Of a stretch of 64,000 nucleotides of DNA, positions 1 through 6,949 are shown in pieces. This DNA is from Dialister pneumosintes. Lineage in GTDB: Bacteria > Bacillota > Negativicutes > Veillonellales > Dialisteraceae. Both the position numbers and the translations under genes were made by a program. The notes below the pieces were generated by a model. That model was not told the DNA's origin, ran no database searches, and worked only from the letters and a program-made list of their open reading frames with translations. The DNA lies in contig NZ_CP017037.1 of NCBI RefSeq assembly GCF_001717505.1, positions 969,001-1,033,000 on the forward strand, written 5' to 3'. Position 1 is the first letter of the stretch. Each line of letters opens with the position of its first letter.

Positions 1-384
1 TTCAAATTCATTTTGATTATCTTGATTTCTCCCACTTGTAACAATAGAAAATCTAACAGCTCCTGCCTGTTTGGATTTATATGCAGCAGCTATAATTTCA
101 TTTTCCGGTAAAAGTTTATATACATTAGCACCGGTCTTCCACCACCCGGACTGTGCACAAAATTTACAATCTTCAGGACAATGTCCACTTCTCGCATTAA
201 TAATGGCACAAAAATCAACCCCTTCTCCACTAAATTTTTGTCTGATTTTATCCGCCATAGCTAGCAAAAGCATAGTATCTTTATCCGAAGTATTTATTAA
301 ATCGATGGCTTCTTTCCGGCTAATGGTATATCCATCAATCACTTTTTCTGCCAATTCTATAATTTGATGATAACCTACCTCCAT
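1..384 (-). CDS. bioB: Biotin synthase, 5' part (runs off window start)
   Basis: Radical SAM enzyme that inserts sulfur into dethiobiotin, the last step of biotin synthesis. The 128 codons present encode the N-terminal part, with the cluster-binding motif C-P-E-D-C-K-F-C (CxxxCxxC) inside the segment ARSGHCPEDCKFCAQSG, which is diagnostic of BioB. The start at 384 is preceded by a GGGAGG ribosome site; an in-frame ATG at 408 lacks one. The 3' part lies outside the window. A sigma-A promoter and a BirA-like dyad lie directly upstream, which fits biotin repression. No other biotin gene is visible here. Confidence 0.95.
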   Translation of the reverse strand, partial: MEVGYHQIIELAEKVIDGYTISRKEAIDLINTSDKDTMLLLAMADKIRQKFSGEGVDFCAIINARSGHCPEDCKFCAQSGWWKTGANVYKLLPENEIIAAAYKSKQAGAVRFSIVTSGRNQDNQNEFE

Positions 385-435
385 CTTATATGTTTCCTCC
401 CTATTCATCTGTATAATTAAATTTCTTATACTTCA

Positions 436-464
436 AGAATACTTATCCTCTAAAAATAAGTCAA
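436..464 (-). promoter_or_regulatory. bioB promoter
   Basis: Read on the minus strand: TTGACT at 464-459, a 17-base spacer, then TATTCT at 441-436, about 50 bases upstream of the bioB start. This is a near-consensus sigma-A promoter. Its -35 hexamer lies inside the left arm of the BirA-like dyad at 458-489. Confidence 0.7.
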
Positions 465-489
465 CTTTTTATTTTATTTAAGTTGACTA
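458..489. promoter_or_regulatory. BirA-like operator
   Basis: Arms AAGTCAAC (458-465) and GTTGACTA (482-489) are separated by 16 bases; the perfectly complementary core is AGTCAACTT (459-467) and AAGTTGACT (480-488). BirA operators of Firmicutes have arms like TTGTTAAC and GTTAACAA separated by 14-16 bases, so arm sequence and spacing both fit loosely. It covers the -35 of the bioB promoter. The BirA assignment is inferred from context. Confidence 0.55.
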
Positions 490-495
490 TTTATT

Positions 496-538
496 CAAAA
501 AAAGAGTGCTGTCTACAAAACATAGTACATCACTCTTT
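496..538 (-). terminator. Terminator of znuA
   Basis: Arms AAAGAGTG (501-508) and CACTCTTT (531-538) form a hairpin with further pairing inside the loop. A run of A on the plus strand (497-503) gives the U tract for minus-strand transcription. It lies just downstream of the znuA stop. Confidence 0.7.
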
Positions 539-549
539 CCTCATGTTGA

Positions 550-1470
550 TTACATTAATGCTTCTGCAATCTTATTAAGGTTATCTTTCATACGTGCAAG
601 ATAAGTCATTCCATCTTCAGCTGATTCTATAGTATGAATAGCTTCTGCTTTAGCACCAGCTTCCTTTGCTAAAGTTTCAGACACAGCAGGACTTACTAAA
701 TCTTCTGTAAAAATAACTTTAACATTATGTGCCTTACAGAAGTCAGTCAATTCCGCCAATTTCTGTGCAGAAGGTTCTCCTGATGCAAATACATCTTCTA
801 CACTTTCTTGAGAAATTCCTAAATCACGACAAAGATACCCAAATGCTGCATGTCCGGTTACAATTTCCTTGCGAGTTGCATTAGCAACTTTCTTCATATA
901 TTCTTCTTGCATCTTATCGATTTCATCAGCAAACGCCATATAATTTTTTTCAAAATATTCTTTGTCTTCCGGAGAAATCTTAATCAATGCATCTTTTACT
1001 GCAGAAGCTTCTTCCTTAGCAGAAGTAAGTCCTAACCAAGCATGAGGATCATACGCACCATGTTCTTCAATTTCTTCCGGATCGGTTAATTCGATAGGCT
1101 GTACATGTTCTGCTAATGCAACAGACATGAGATTATCTGCACTAGCTGTCTGTATTGCTTTATCAGCCCATGCTTCCATTCCTAAACCATTATATACAAA
1201 TAATTTAGCTTCCTGTAATTTTTGTACATCGCTAGTTTTTAATTCATAATCATGTGGTTCAATGCCTTCCGGAATAATGGTGGTCACATCCACCTTATTG
1301 CCACCGATAGCTTGTGTAATTTCTTTCATAGCATCAAAAGAAGCTACTACTTTAATCTTTTCTGTAGTATCTTGTTTTGCCGGGGTTTGACTCCCACAAC
1401 CTGAAAAAGCTAATGCAATAGATGCGCCTAAAGCAAGAGCTGCTACACTTCTAGTAAATACTTTCTTCAT
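550..1470 (-). CDS. znuA: Zn/Mn ABC transporter substrate-binding lipoprotein
   Basis: Binds a transition metal, probably zinc, outside the cytoplasmic membrane and delivers it to the ZnuBC importer. The N-terminus is a lipoprotein signal with a lipobox ending in FSGC (Cys about residue 25). Cluster A-I metal-binding family hallmarks are present: EPHDYEL, DPHAWL and TGHAAFGYL supply three His ligands, and TEDLVS a carboxylate. The His-rich loop typical of many zinc proteins is short (EEIEEHGAYD), so manganese remains possible. Length 306 aa is normal. It is transcribed divergently from znuC-znuB, with a shared Fur-family box between them. The start is preceded by GGAGGG. Confidence 0.9.
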   Translation of the reverse strand: MKKVFTRSVAALALGASIALAFSGCGSQTPAKQDTTEKIKVVASFDAMKEITQAIGGNKVDVTTIIPEGIEPHDYELKTSDVQKLQEAKLFVYNGLGMEAWADKAIQTASADNLMSVALAEHVQPIELTDPEEIEEHGAYDPHAWLGLTSAKEEASAVKDALIKISPEDKEYFEKNYMAFADEIDKMQEEYMKKVANATRKEIVTGHAAFGYLCRDLGISQESVEDVFASGEPSAQKLAELTDFCKAHNVKVIFTEDLVSPAVSETLAKEAGAKAEAIHTIESAEDGMTYLARMKDNLNKIAEALM

Positions 1471-1483
1471 TTACTTTCCCTCC

Positions 1484-1501
1484 AACTGATAAATATCAGT
1501 T
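1484..1501. repeat. 18-bp palindrome next to the znuA ribosome site
   Basis: Perfect inverted repeat AACTGATA-AA-TATCAGTT in the znuA leader, touching the CCCTCC (minus-strand GGAGGG) ribosome site. It could be a second operator or a small RNA hairpin. No regulator is assigned. Confidence 0.5.
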
Positions 1502-1541
1502 CACAATTACCTTATACATAGGTATAATAAAAACATAAATT

Positions 1542-1556
1542 TAAGAATGATTCTTA
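1542..1556. promoter_or_regulatory. Fur/Zur/PerR-type 7-1-7 box
   Basis: TAAGAAT-G-ATTCTTA is a perfect 7-1-7 inverted repeat, the architecture bound by Fur-family repressors (for example TGATAATnATTATCA for Fur). It sits between the divergent znuA and znuCB genes, so it could control both. Zur is the most natural candidate given the transporter type, but this is inference. Confidence 0.6.
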
Positions 1557-1660
1557 TATTTATATGATCTCTTAAAATATGAAAAACGTCAAGTTATTTT
1601 TATTTTATTATTAAAAACAAGATATTCTATGCTATGATGATACAAAAATGAGGTTATTTT

Positions 1661-2326
1661 ATGATTATTATAGAAAATTTATTTTTTAAATATACTGGGC
1701 AAACACCTTATACTCTTTCAGGTGTTAATTTGCTAGTCCCTAAAGATTCTTATATTTCAATAGTGGGAAATAACGGCTGTGGAAAATCCACACTTTTAAA
1801 ACTTATTTTAGGCTTCCTTTCTCCCACAACAGGTACTATTCAAATAAAAACTAATAAAATCGGATATGTACCCCAAAGACAAGAGTTTAACAGTGCTTTT
1901 CCTATTACAGTACAAGAAGTAATTTATTCTTATGGAAAATTGCTTCATATGAAAAATATTAATGTATGCGAAATATTATCTATTACTCAAATGCAAGACT
2001 TTAAAAATCAATTAGTAGGAGATTTATCCGGAGGTCAATATCAACGTATGCTGATTGCAAGAGCACTTATGGGCACCCCGGATTTATTAGTATTAGATGA
2101 ACCATCTACCGGAGTAGATATATCCAGCCAAAAAGAAATTTATAAAATATTACGTGAATTAAATAAAAACAAAAAACTTACTATTCTTTCTGTAGAGCAT
2201 AACTTATATGCAGCAACAGAAAGTTCATCCATGATTTATCATCTATCCGATGGCAAAGGACATCTTTGTACCCCACAAAACTATTTGAAAGAGTATATAG
2301 CAAAGGAGGGATTCCCTCATGCTTAG
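1661..2326 (+). CDS. znuC: Zn/Mn ABC transporter ATP-binding protein
   Basis: ATPase subunit of the metal importer, energising uptake by hydrolysing ATP at the cytoplasmic face. Walker A is GNNGCGKST (about residues 36-44), the Q-loop contains VPQRQEF, the signature is LSGGQYQRM, and Walker B is LLVLDEPSTGVD, followed by the switch histidine in SVEHN. The 221-aa length is typical of AdcC/ZnuC proteins. The stop overlaps the start of the permease gene by 8 bases, indicating translational coupling. Confidence 0.9.
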   Translation: MIIIENLFFKYTGQTPYTLSGVNLLVPKDSYISIVGNNGCGKSTLLKLILGFLSPTTGTIQIKTNKIGYVPQRQEFNSAFPITVQEVIYSYGKLLHMKNINVCEILSITQMQDFKNQLVGDLSGGQYQRMLIARALMGTPDLLVLDEPSTGVDISSQKEIYKILRELNKNKKLTILSVEHNLYAATESSSMIYHLSDGKGHLCTPQNYLKEYIAKEGFPHA

Positions 2327-3125
2327 TTATACTTTTATGCAAAATGCATTGCTTATTTCCATATGCATTGCTATATTATGCCCATGTATAGGTATCTTTT
2401 TAGTATTAAAACGTTATTCAATGATTGGTGATACATTGGCACATGCATCTCTTGCGGGTGTTACCTTAGGACTTTTCTTTAACAAAAGTCCTATTATCTC
2501 CGCATTCTTATTTACCTCTTTTGGCGGACTCGCAATAGAATTTTTAAGACAATATTTTCGAAAATATACTGATCTTATTTTAGCTATTATTTTGTCTATG
2601 TCTGTAGGAATTGCTATTACACTGATTACATCAGGAGTTTTGCATGCGAATGCTAATATGTATTTGTTTGGAAGCATGCTCACCGTAAGTAAAACTGATT
2701 TAATAGTTACTGCATTGCTAAGTATAATAGCGGTAGCTACCTTAATTACTTTTTATCACCAACTACTATATTTAGCATATGATGAAACAGCAGCTAAAGT
2801 TGTAAATGTAAAGGTGAAAACAATTAATTATATCTTTGCAATTTTAGTGGCTGCTGCCATTTCTGTATCCATCCGTTCTGTAGGAATATTAGTAATATCT
2901 TCTATGGTGGCATTGCCGGTAGCATCTGCTTTGCAACTTAATAAAGGATTCCGTGCTACATTATTCACTTCTATTGCTTATAGCTTTTTGGATATTCTTT
3001 CCGGACTAATTATCTCTTATTATGCGGGAGCTGCTCCCGGCGGAATTACAGCTCTTATAGCAACAGGAACACTTTTGTTAACTATAGTAATTAAACAAAT
3101 TCAAAAAAAGCTTTTTACTTACTAA
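2319..3125 (+). CDS. znuB: Zn/Mn ABC transporter permease
   Basis: Membrane subunit of the metal importer (ABC-3 family). The 268-aa sequence is almost entirely hydrophobic helices, about eight by eye, with the family segment GDTLAHASLAGVTLGL near residues 37-52. A GGAGG ribosome site lies within the end of znuC. The last codons (KKLFTY) and the stop fall at a perfect 21-bp tandem duplication (3103-3144), followed by a terminator. Confidence 0.9.
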   Translation: MLSYTFMQNALLISICIAILCPCIGIFLVLKRYSMIGDTLAHASLAGVTLGLFFNKSPIISAFLFTSFGGLAIEFLRQYFRKYTDLILAIILSMSVGIAITLITSGVLHANANMYLFGSMLTVSKTDLIVTALLSIIAVATLITFYHQLLYLAYDETAAKVVNVKVKTINYIFAILVAAAISVSIRSVGILVISSMVALPVASALQLNKGFRATLFTSIAYSFLDILSGLIISYYAGAAPGGITALIATGTLLLTIVIKQIQKKLFTY

Positions 3126-3144
3126 AAAAAGCTTTTTACTTACT
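3103..3144 (+). repeat. 21-bp tandem duplication across the znuB stop
   Basis: Two perfect consecutive 21-base copies (3103-3123 and 3124-3144). Each starts with seven A and GCTTTTTACTTACT. The unit is seven codons long, and the znuB stop TAA is formed at the junction, so only the first copy is translated. It looks like a recent slippage duplication. Confidence 0.9.
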
Positions 3145-3148
3145 AAAA

Positions 3149-3180
3149 AATAGCATATAACAAAATATGCTATTCTTTTA
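3149..3180 (+). terminator. Terminator of znuCB
   Basis: Ten-base perfect stem AATAGCATAT (3149-3158) and ATATGCTATT (3165-3174) with a 6-base loop, followed by TCTTTTA. It ends the znuC-znuB unit before lpxC. Confidence 0.75.
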
Positions 3181-3281
3181 GCTTTATATCTTTTTGGTAA
3201 AGTTAAATTTGCACCCATGACTTAAAAATTGTAAAATAATATGATATGTTTTATAAATTCCATTAAGAAAGGGAGTTTCTT

Positions 3282-4124
3282 GTGAAACGCTTACAGCATT
3301 CAATAAAAAAAACCGTTGTATATAAAGGAAATGGGCTTCATTCCGGAATTCCTGTAACACTTACTATGCACCCTGCAGCTCCCGGCACAGGAATTATATT
3401 TCGACGAATCGATTTACCTAATCAGCCGGAAGTACCTGCACATATAAATTATGTAACGAATACACTTAGAGCAACCACCCTGGAACGCAACCTCGCTAAA
3501 GTGTTTACGGTAGAACATATTCTATCCGGACTTTATGCATTGCAGATTGATAATTGTATTATCGAAATGGACTCTCCGGAACCTCCGGTAGGAGACGGAA
3601 GTTCTAAGGTATTTGTAGATTTAATATTAGAAGCCGGTATTGAAACACAAAAGGAAGAGATAGAAGTATTTGAACTTCCCCACAGTGTTTCGGTATATGA
3701 GGAGGATAAATTTATTGCTGCACTCCCTTATAAAGGATTACGTGTAACTTTTACTTCTGTAAACCCACATCCTTTATTAGGAACTCAAGTAATGGATTTA
3801 GAAATAACCTCTAACTCCTATATAAAAGAAATTTCAAGTGCTCGTACTATTGGTTTTACCAAAGAAATTGAAACCATGCACAAGATGGGTCTTGGTTTAG
3901 GTGGAACACTAGAAAATGCAGTAGTGTATTCGGAAAAGGATTGCCTTTCAAAACCACGATGGAGTGATGAATTGGTACGTCATAAAATTCTTGATATTTT
4001 AGGTGATGTATCTCTCGTAGGACCATTTAACGCTCATATCATTGCAGTACTTGGAAGCCATAAATTAAACGCCGATTTATCAGCAAAACTCATTCAACTT
4101 CGAAATGAATATGAGTGTAAATAG
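3282..4124 (+). CDS. lpxC: UDP-3-O-acyl-N-acetylglucosamine deacetylase
   Basis: Zinc amidase for the committed step of lipid A synthesis in the cytoplasm. Zn ligands are visible as His79 in VEHILSG, His234 and Asp238 in RHKILDILGD, and the general His is His260 in LGSHK, at positions almost identical to E. coli LpxC. Length is 280 aa versus 305 in E. coli. It starts at GTG behind GGGAG. It is followed 12 bases later by fabZ and then lpxA, the classic lipid A order, and shows the organism has an LPS-bearing outer membrane. Confidence 0.96.
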   Translation: MKRLQHSIKKTVVYKGNGLHSGIPVTLTMHPAAPGTGIIFRRIDLPNQPEVPAHINYVTNTLRATTLERNLAKVFTVEHILSGLYALQIDNCIIEMDSPEPPVGDGSSKVFVDLILEAGIETQKEEIEVFELPHSVSVYEEDKFIAALPYKGLRVTFTSVNPHPLLGTQVMDLEITSNSYIKEISSARTIGFTKEIETMHKMGLGLGGTLENAVVYSEKDCLSKPRWSDELVRHKILDILGDVSLVGPFNAHIIAVLGSHKLNADLSAKLIQLRNEYECK

Positions 4125-4136
4125 AGGAGGATTCTC

Positions 4137-4589
4137 ATGCAATTAAATATCGATCAAATTTGTGAAATTTTACCACATCGTTATCCCATGCTTCTTGTTG
4201 ATAAAATTATTGAGTTGGTTCCCATGAAATACGCTATAGGAACTAAATGTGTATCCATGAATGAACCTTTTTTTCAAGGGCATTTCCCTAAACATCCGGT
4301 TATGCCTGGAGTTCTAATTTGTGAAGCCATGGCACAAGTCGGTGGAGTCGCTTTAATGTACCCTGAAGAAAATCGTAATTTAATTCCAATGTTTACCGGC
4401 ATGGATAAGGTCCGCTTCCGTACGCCCGTACGTCCAGGAGATGTGCTGACTACTAAAGCTACTATATTAAAAACAGTGGGACGCATGGGTAAGGTACATT
4501 GCGAAGGCACAGTAAACGGTGCTATTGCTGCAGAAGCAGATTTCCTCTTCTATTTAGCGGAAAGTACTACAGACAGTTCAAAAAAATAA
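4137..4589 (+). CDS. fabZ: 3-hydroxyacyl-ACP dehydratase
   Basis: Hot-dog fold dehydratase of type II fatty acid synthesis, acting on 3-hydroxyacyl-ACP, the same pool used by LpxA. Catalytic His14 lies in LPHRYPMLLVD and the catalytic Glu in GHFPKHPVMPGVLICEAMAQ. The 150-aa length is standard. A GGAGG site precedes the ATG, and it follows lpxC by 12 bases. The lpxC-fabZ-lpxA arrangement links acyl supply to lipid A assembly. Confidence 0.96.
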   Translation: MQLNIDQICEILPHRYPMLLVDKIIELVPMKYAIGTKCVSMNEPFFQGHFPKHPVMPGVLICEAMAQVGGVALMYPEENRNLIPMFTGMDKVRFRTPVRPGDVLTTKATILKTVGRMGKVHCEGTVNGAIAAEADFLFYLAESTTDSSKK

Positions 4590-4639
4590 AAATTCACTTA
4601 AATAAGTAAAAAAGCATAGAAAAAGAAAGATATTAACAG

Positions 4640-4674
4640 AAAATCAGTTAAAATAACTTTTTTTAACTGATTTT
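4640..4674. repeat. Inverted repeat between fabZ and lpxA
   Basis: Perfect 14-base arms (4640-4653 and 4661-4674, core AATCAGTTAAAA) with a 7-base spacer. There is no clean U tract beyond, so it may be a weak terminator, an mRNA stability hairpin or an operator. The 163-base fabZ-lpxA gap could also hold a promoter for lpxA. Confidence 0.6.
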
Positions 4675-4752
4675 AACTGTTTATAAATAAAAAGAAATGC
4701 AGATTATATTATAAGAATAAGATTGCTATTTTATTACGGAGGCAATAGGATT

Positions 4753-5565
4753 ATGGAGCTTAAAGTTATAAAAAGAGTGAATCCGGAGATTCACCCCTCT
4801 GCCATTGTAGATCCTACCGCCGTTCTTCACAAAAATGTTATTGTTGGACCATATGCTGTGATTGGACCTAACTGCGAAATAGGAGAAGGTTCTATCATAG
4901 ATGCACATGCGGTTATTGCTGCTCATACTAGAATGGGTAAAAACAACCATATTTTCCCTCATGCCGTTATTGGAGAAGAACCGCAGGATTTAAAATTTCA
5001 GGGAGAATTCAGTACAGTAGTAATTGGAGACTTTAATAGTATTCGTGAATATTGTACTATTCATCGTGCAACCGGAGAAAATCAAGAAACACGTATCGGT
5101 TCTTATAATATGTTTCAAGCCTATGTACATATAGCTCATAACTGTAACCTAGGAGATCATATTGTTATTTCCAGTTTTTCAGGTTTAGCGGGTCATGTCA
5201 CAATAGAAGACCGTGCTGTCATTGGTGGAATGTCCGGAATTCACCAATTTGTTAAAATTGGTGCCGGTTCTATGGTAGGCGGTGTATCTAAAATTGTTCA
5301 AGATGTTTGTCCTTTTGTAATTGTAGACGGAAATCCGGCTCGTGTTATCGGATTAAATAGTGTGGGACTTGCTAGAAACCATATCACAGCTGAAGTAAAG
5401 AAAGAGCTAAAACGTGCTTTTAAATTAATATTCCGTTCAGGATTAAAACTAGATGATGCTATTCATGAGATGGAACAAGAATTATCTTCTACTCCGGAAA
5501 TCGAACATCTTTTGGCTTTCTTAAGAAATTCTGATCGTGGACTTTGTCGTACACGTGAACGATAA
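4753..5565 (+). CDS. lpxA: UDP-N-acetylglucosamine acyltransferase
   Basis: First enzyme of lipid A synthesis; transfers a 3-hydroxyacyl chain from ACP to UDP-GlcNAc. The protein is a left-handed parallel beta helix of hexapeptide repeats (for example IHPSAIVDPTAVLHKNVIVG), with the catalytic His in YVHIAHNCNLG and the family segment SGIHQFVKIG. I chose the ATG at 4753 because GGAGG (4738-4742) precedes it at good spacing; an in-frame ATG at 4723 has no such site. That gives 270 aa, close to E. coli LpxA (262). lpxB and the intermediate hydrolase are not next to it. Confidence 0.95.
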   Translation: MELKVIKRVNPEIHPSAIVDPTAVLHKNVIVGPYAVIGPNCEIGEGSIIDAHAVIAAHTRMGKNNHIFPHAVIGEEPQDLKFQGEFSTVVIGDFNSIREYCTIHRATGENQETRIGSYNMFQAYVHIAHNCNLGDHIVISSFSGLAGHVTIEDRAVIGGMSGIHQFVKIGAGSMVGGVSKIVQDVCPFVIVDGNPARVIGLNSVGLARNHITAEVKKELKRAFKLIFRSGLKLDDAIHEMEQELSSTPEIEHLLAFLRNSDRGLCRTRER

Positions 5566-5572
5566 AAATAAT

Positions 5573-5605
5573 AAAAAACAGGTGTTTATAAAGCACCTGT
5601 TTTTT
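5573..5605. terminator. Bidirectional terminator lpxA/folA
   Basis: Stem AAAAAACAGGTG (5573-5584) with CACCTGTTTTTT (5594-5605). The U tract works in both directions between the convergent lpxA and folA genes. Confidence 0.85.
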
Positions 5606-5613
5606 ATTTGAAT

Positions 5614-6102
5614 TCAAATATCTTCTATTTTATTTTTATGATAAACCATAAATTGATGTGGAATATCTCCAATACCTTTAGTTGACTCTACTAAAGTCCA
5701 TTGTTTTTCATCAAATGTAGGAAAATAAGCATCTCCATCATAAGATATCCCCAATTTAGTTATATACATTTTATCTGCATAATCAAAGAGTAACTTGTAT
5801 ATATTAGCTCCACCAATAATAAAGTTTTCCCCTTCAGGTAAACTTTGCAATAATATATCTACATCTGAAAATAATTTAACACCTTCCGGAACTTTATAAC
5901 CGGTATTTTTTGATAAAACAAAATGTATTCTCCCCGGTAAAACTTTAGGTAAACTTTCAAAGGTTTTTCTTCCCATTATAATAGGACGTCCCATTGTGCA
6001 CTTTTTAAACCACTGTAAATCATCAGGTAAATGCCATAACAATTTATTATCGCCACCAATCACTCCATTGGAAGCTACTGCAACTATAATTGATAAACTC
6101 AT
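5614..6102 (-). CDS. folA: Dihydrofolate reductase
   Basis: Reduces dihydrofolate to tetrahydrofolate with NADPH, regenerating the cofactor oxidised by ThyA. DHFR signatures run in order: [30 protein letters not shown] at the N-terminus, [21 protein letters not shown] (NADPH binding), and [12 protein letters not shown]. The length, 162 aa, is typical. Its start overlaps the thyA stop by 4 bases, so the two are translationally coupled and work as one cycle. Confidence 0.96.
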   Translation of the reverse strand: MSLSIIVAVASNGVIGGDNKLLWHLPDDLQWFKKCTMGRPIIMGRKTFESLPKVLPGRIHFVLSKNTGYKVPEGVKLFSDVDILLQSLPEGENFIIGGANIYKLLFDYADKMYITKLGISYDGDAYFPTFDEKQWTLVESTKGIGDIPHQFMVYHKNKIEDI

Positions 6103-6893
6103 ACTGACACCTTCATAGAAATTTTCCCTAAATGCTGATAGTTTTCTAAAATTATATCTTCCGGCTTAAATTCATAGAAATTCTTAATTTCCGGATTAAT
6201 AAGTAAATGAGGCGCCGCTAATGCTTGTTCTCTCCTATCCAGTTGAAGTTTTAACGGTTCTACATGGTTTTCATAAATATGTGCATTGTTTATCACATGT
6301 GTAAATAAACCGGGACGAAGATCAGAAACTTTTGCAACCATACAAGTTAATGCAGCATATTGGGCCATATTAAAAGGAATACCTAATCCCATATCACCGC
6401 TTCGTTGTACTAACATACAATTCAATCGTCCATCCGATGATACATCCCACATAGTCAAAAAAGCACATGGTTGCAATGCCATCTCCGGTAAATCTTCTAC
6501 ATTCCACATAGATACTACCATTCTGCGACTCTGTGGGTTTTCTCTTAATGTAGCAAGCAACGTGTCTACTTGATGGTATTTACCTAATTGATAACCATAC
6601 GCTTTACCAATAGTACCATCCTCTTTCATCCACTCATCCCAAATATGGCAATTCCACTCTTGTAATAAACGTACATCATTAGATTGTTTTTGCCAAATCC
6701 ATAAAATTTCTTTAATAGCTGTTTTAAACGCCACAAATTTGGTTGTCAAAATAGGAAATTCTCTCGCTAAATCAAACTGCATAATTTGATGCGGTAATTT
6801 ATATGCAGGCATACCGGTGCGATTCTGACCGAAAGTTCCTTGTTTTAGAATATTCTCAACGATATTCAAATATTGTATATCGGCACAACTCAT
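6099..6893 (-). CDS. thyA: Thymidylate synthase
   Basis: Makes dTMP from dUMP using methylene-tetrahydrofolate. The catalytic Cys143 is in [11 protein letters not shown]; the usual text here is PPCH, so His is replaced by Ala, a variant I believe also occurs in some Firmicutes ThyA. The [13 protein letters not shown] phosphate and dUMP-binding segment and NNAHIYENH near the C-terminus are intact. Length 264 aa equals the E. coli enzyme. AAAGGAG precedes the ATG. It is coupled to folA downstream and lies 56 bases from recQ upstream on the same strand. Confidence 0.95.
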   Translation of the reverse strand: MSCADIQYLNIVENILKQGTFGQNRTGMPAYKLPHQIMQFDLAREFPILTTKFVAFKTAIKEILWIWQKQSNDVRLLQEWNCHIWDEWMKEDGTIGKAYGYQLGKYHQVDTLLATLRENPQSRRMVVSMWNVEDLPEMALQPCAFLTMWDVSSDGRLNCMLVQRSGDMGLGIPFNMAQYAALTCMVAKVSDLRPGLFTHVINNAHIYENHVEPLKLQLDRREQALAAPHLLINPEIKNFYEFKPEDIILENYQHLGKISMKVSV

Positions 6894-6949
6894 TATAATC
6901 TCCTTTATATCTGAATCTTCTTCAAAAATATTATTAATTTTTTACATAC

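Noticed and set aside
71-367. 98-aa plus-strand ORF at the window start
   Set aside because: The minus strand encodes the BioB N-terminus with its CxxxCxxC cluster motif, so the plus-strand frame is a shadow.
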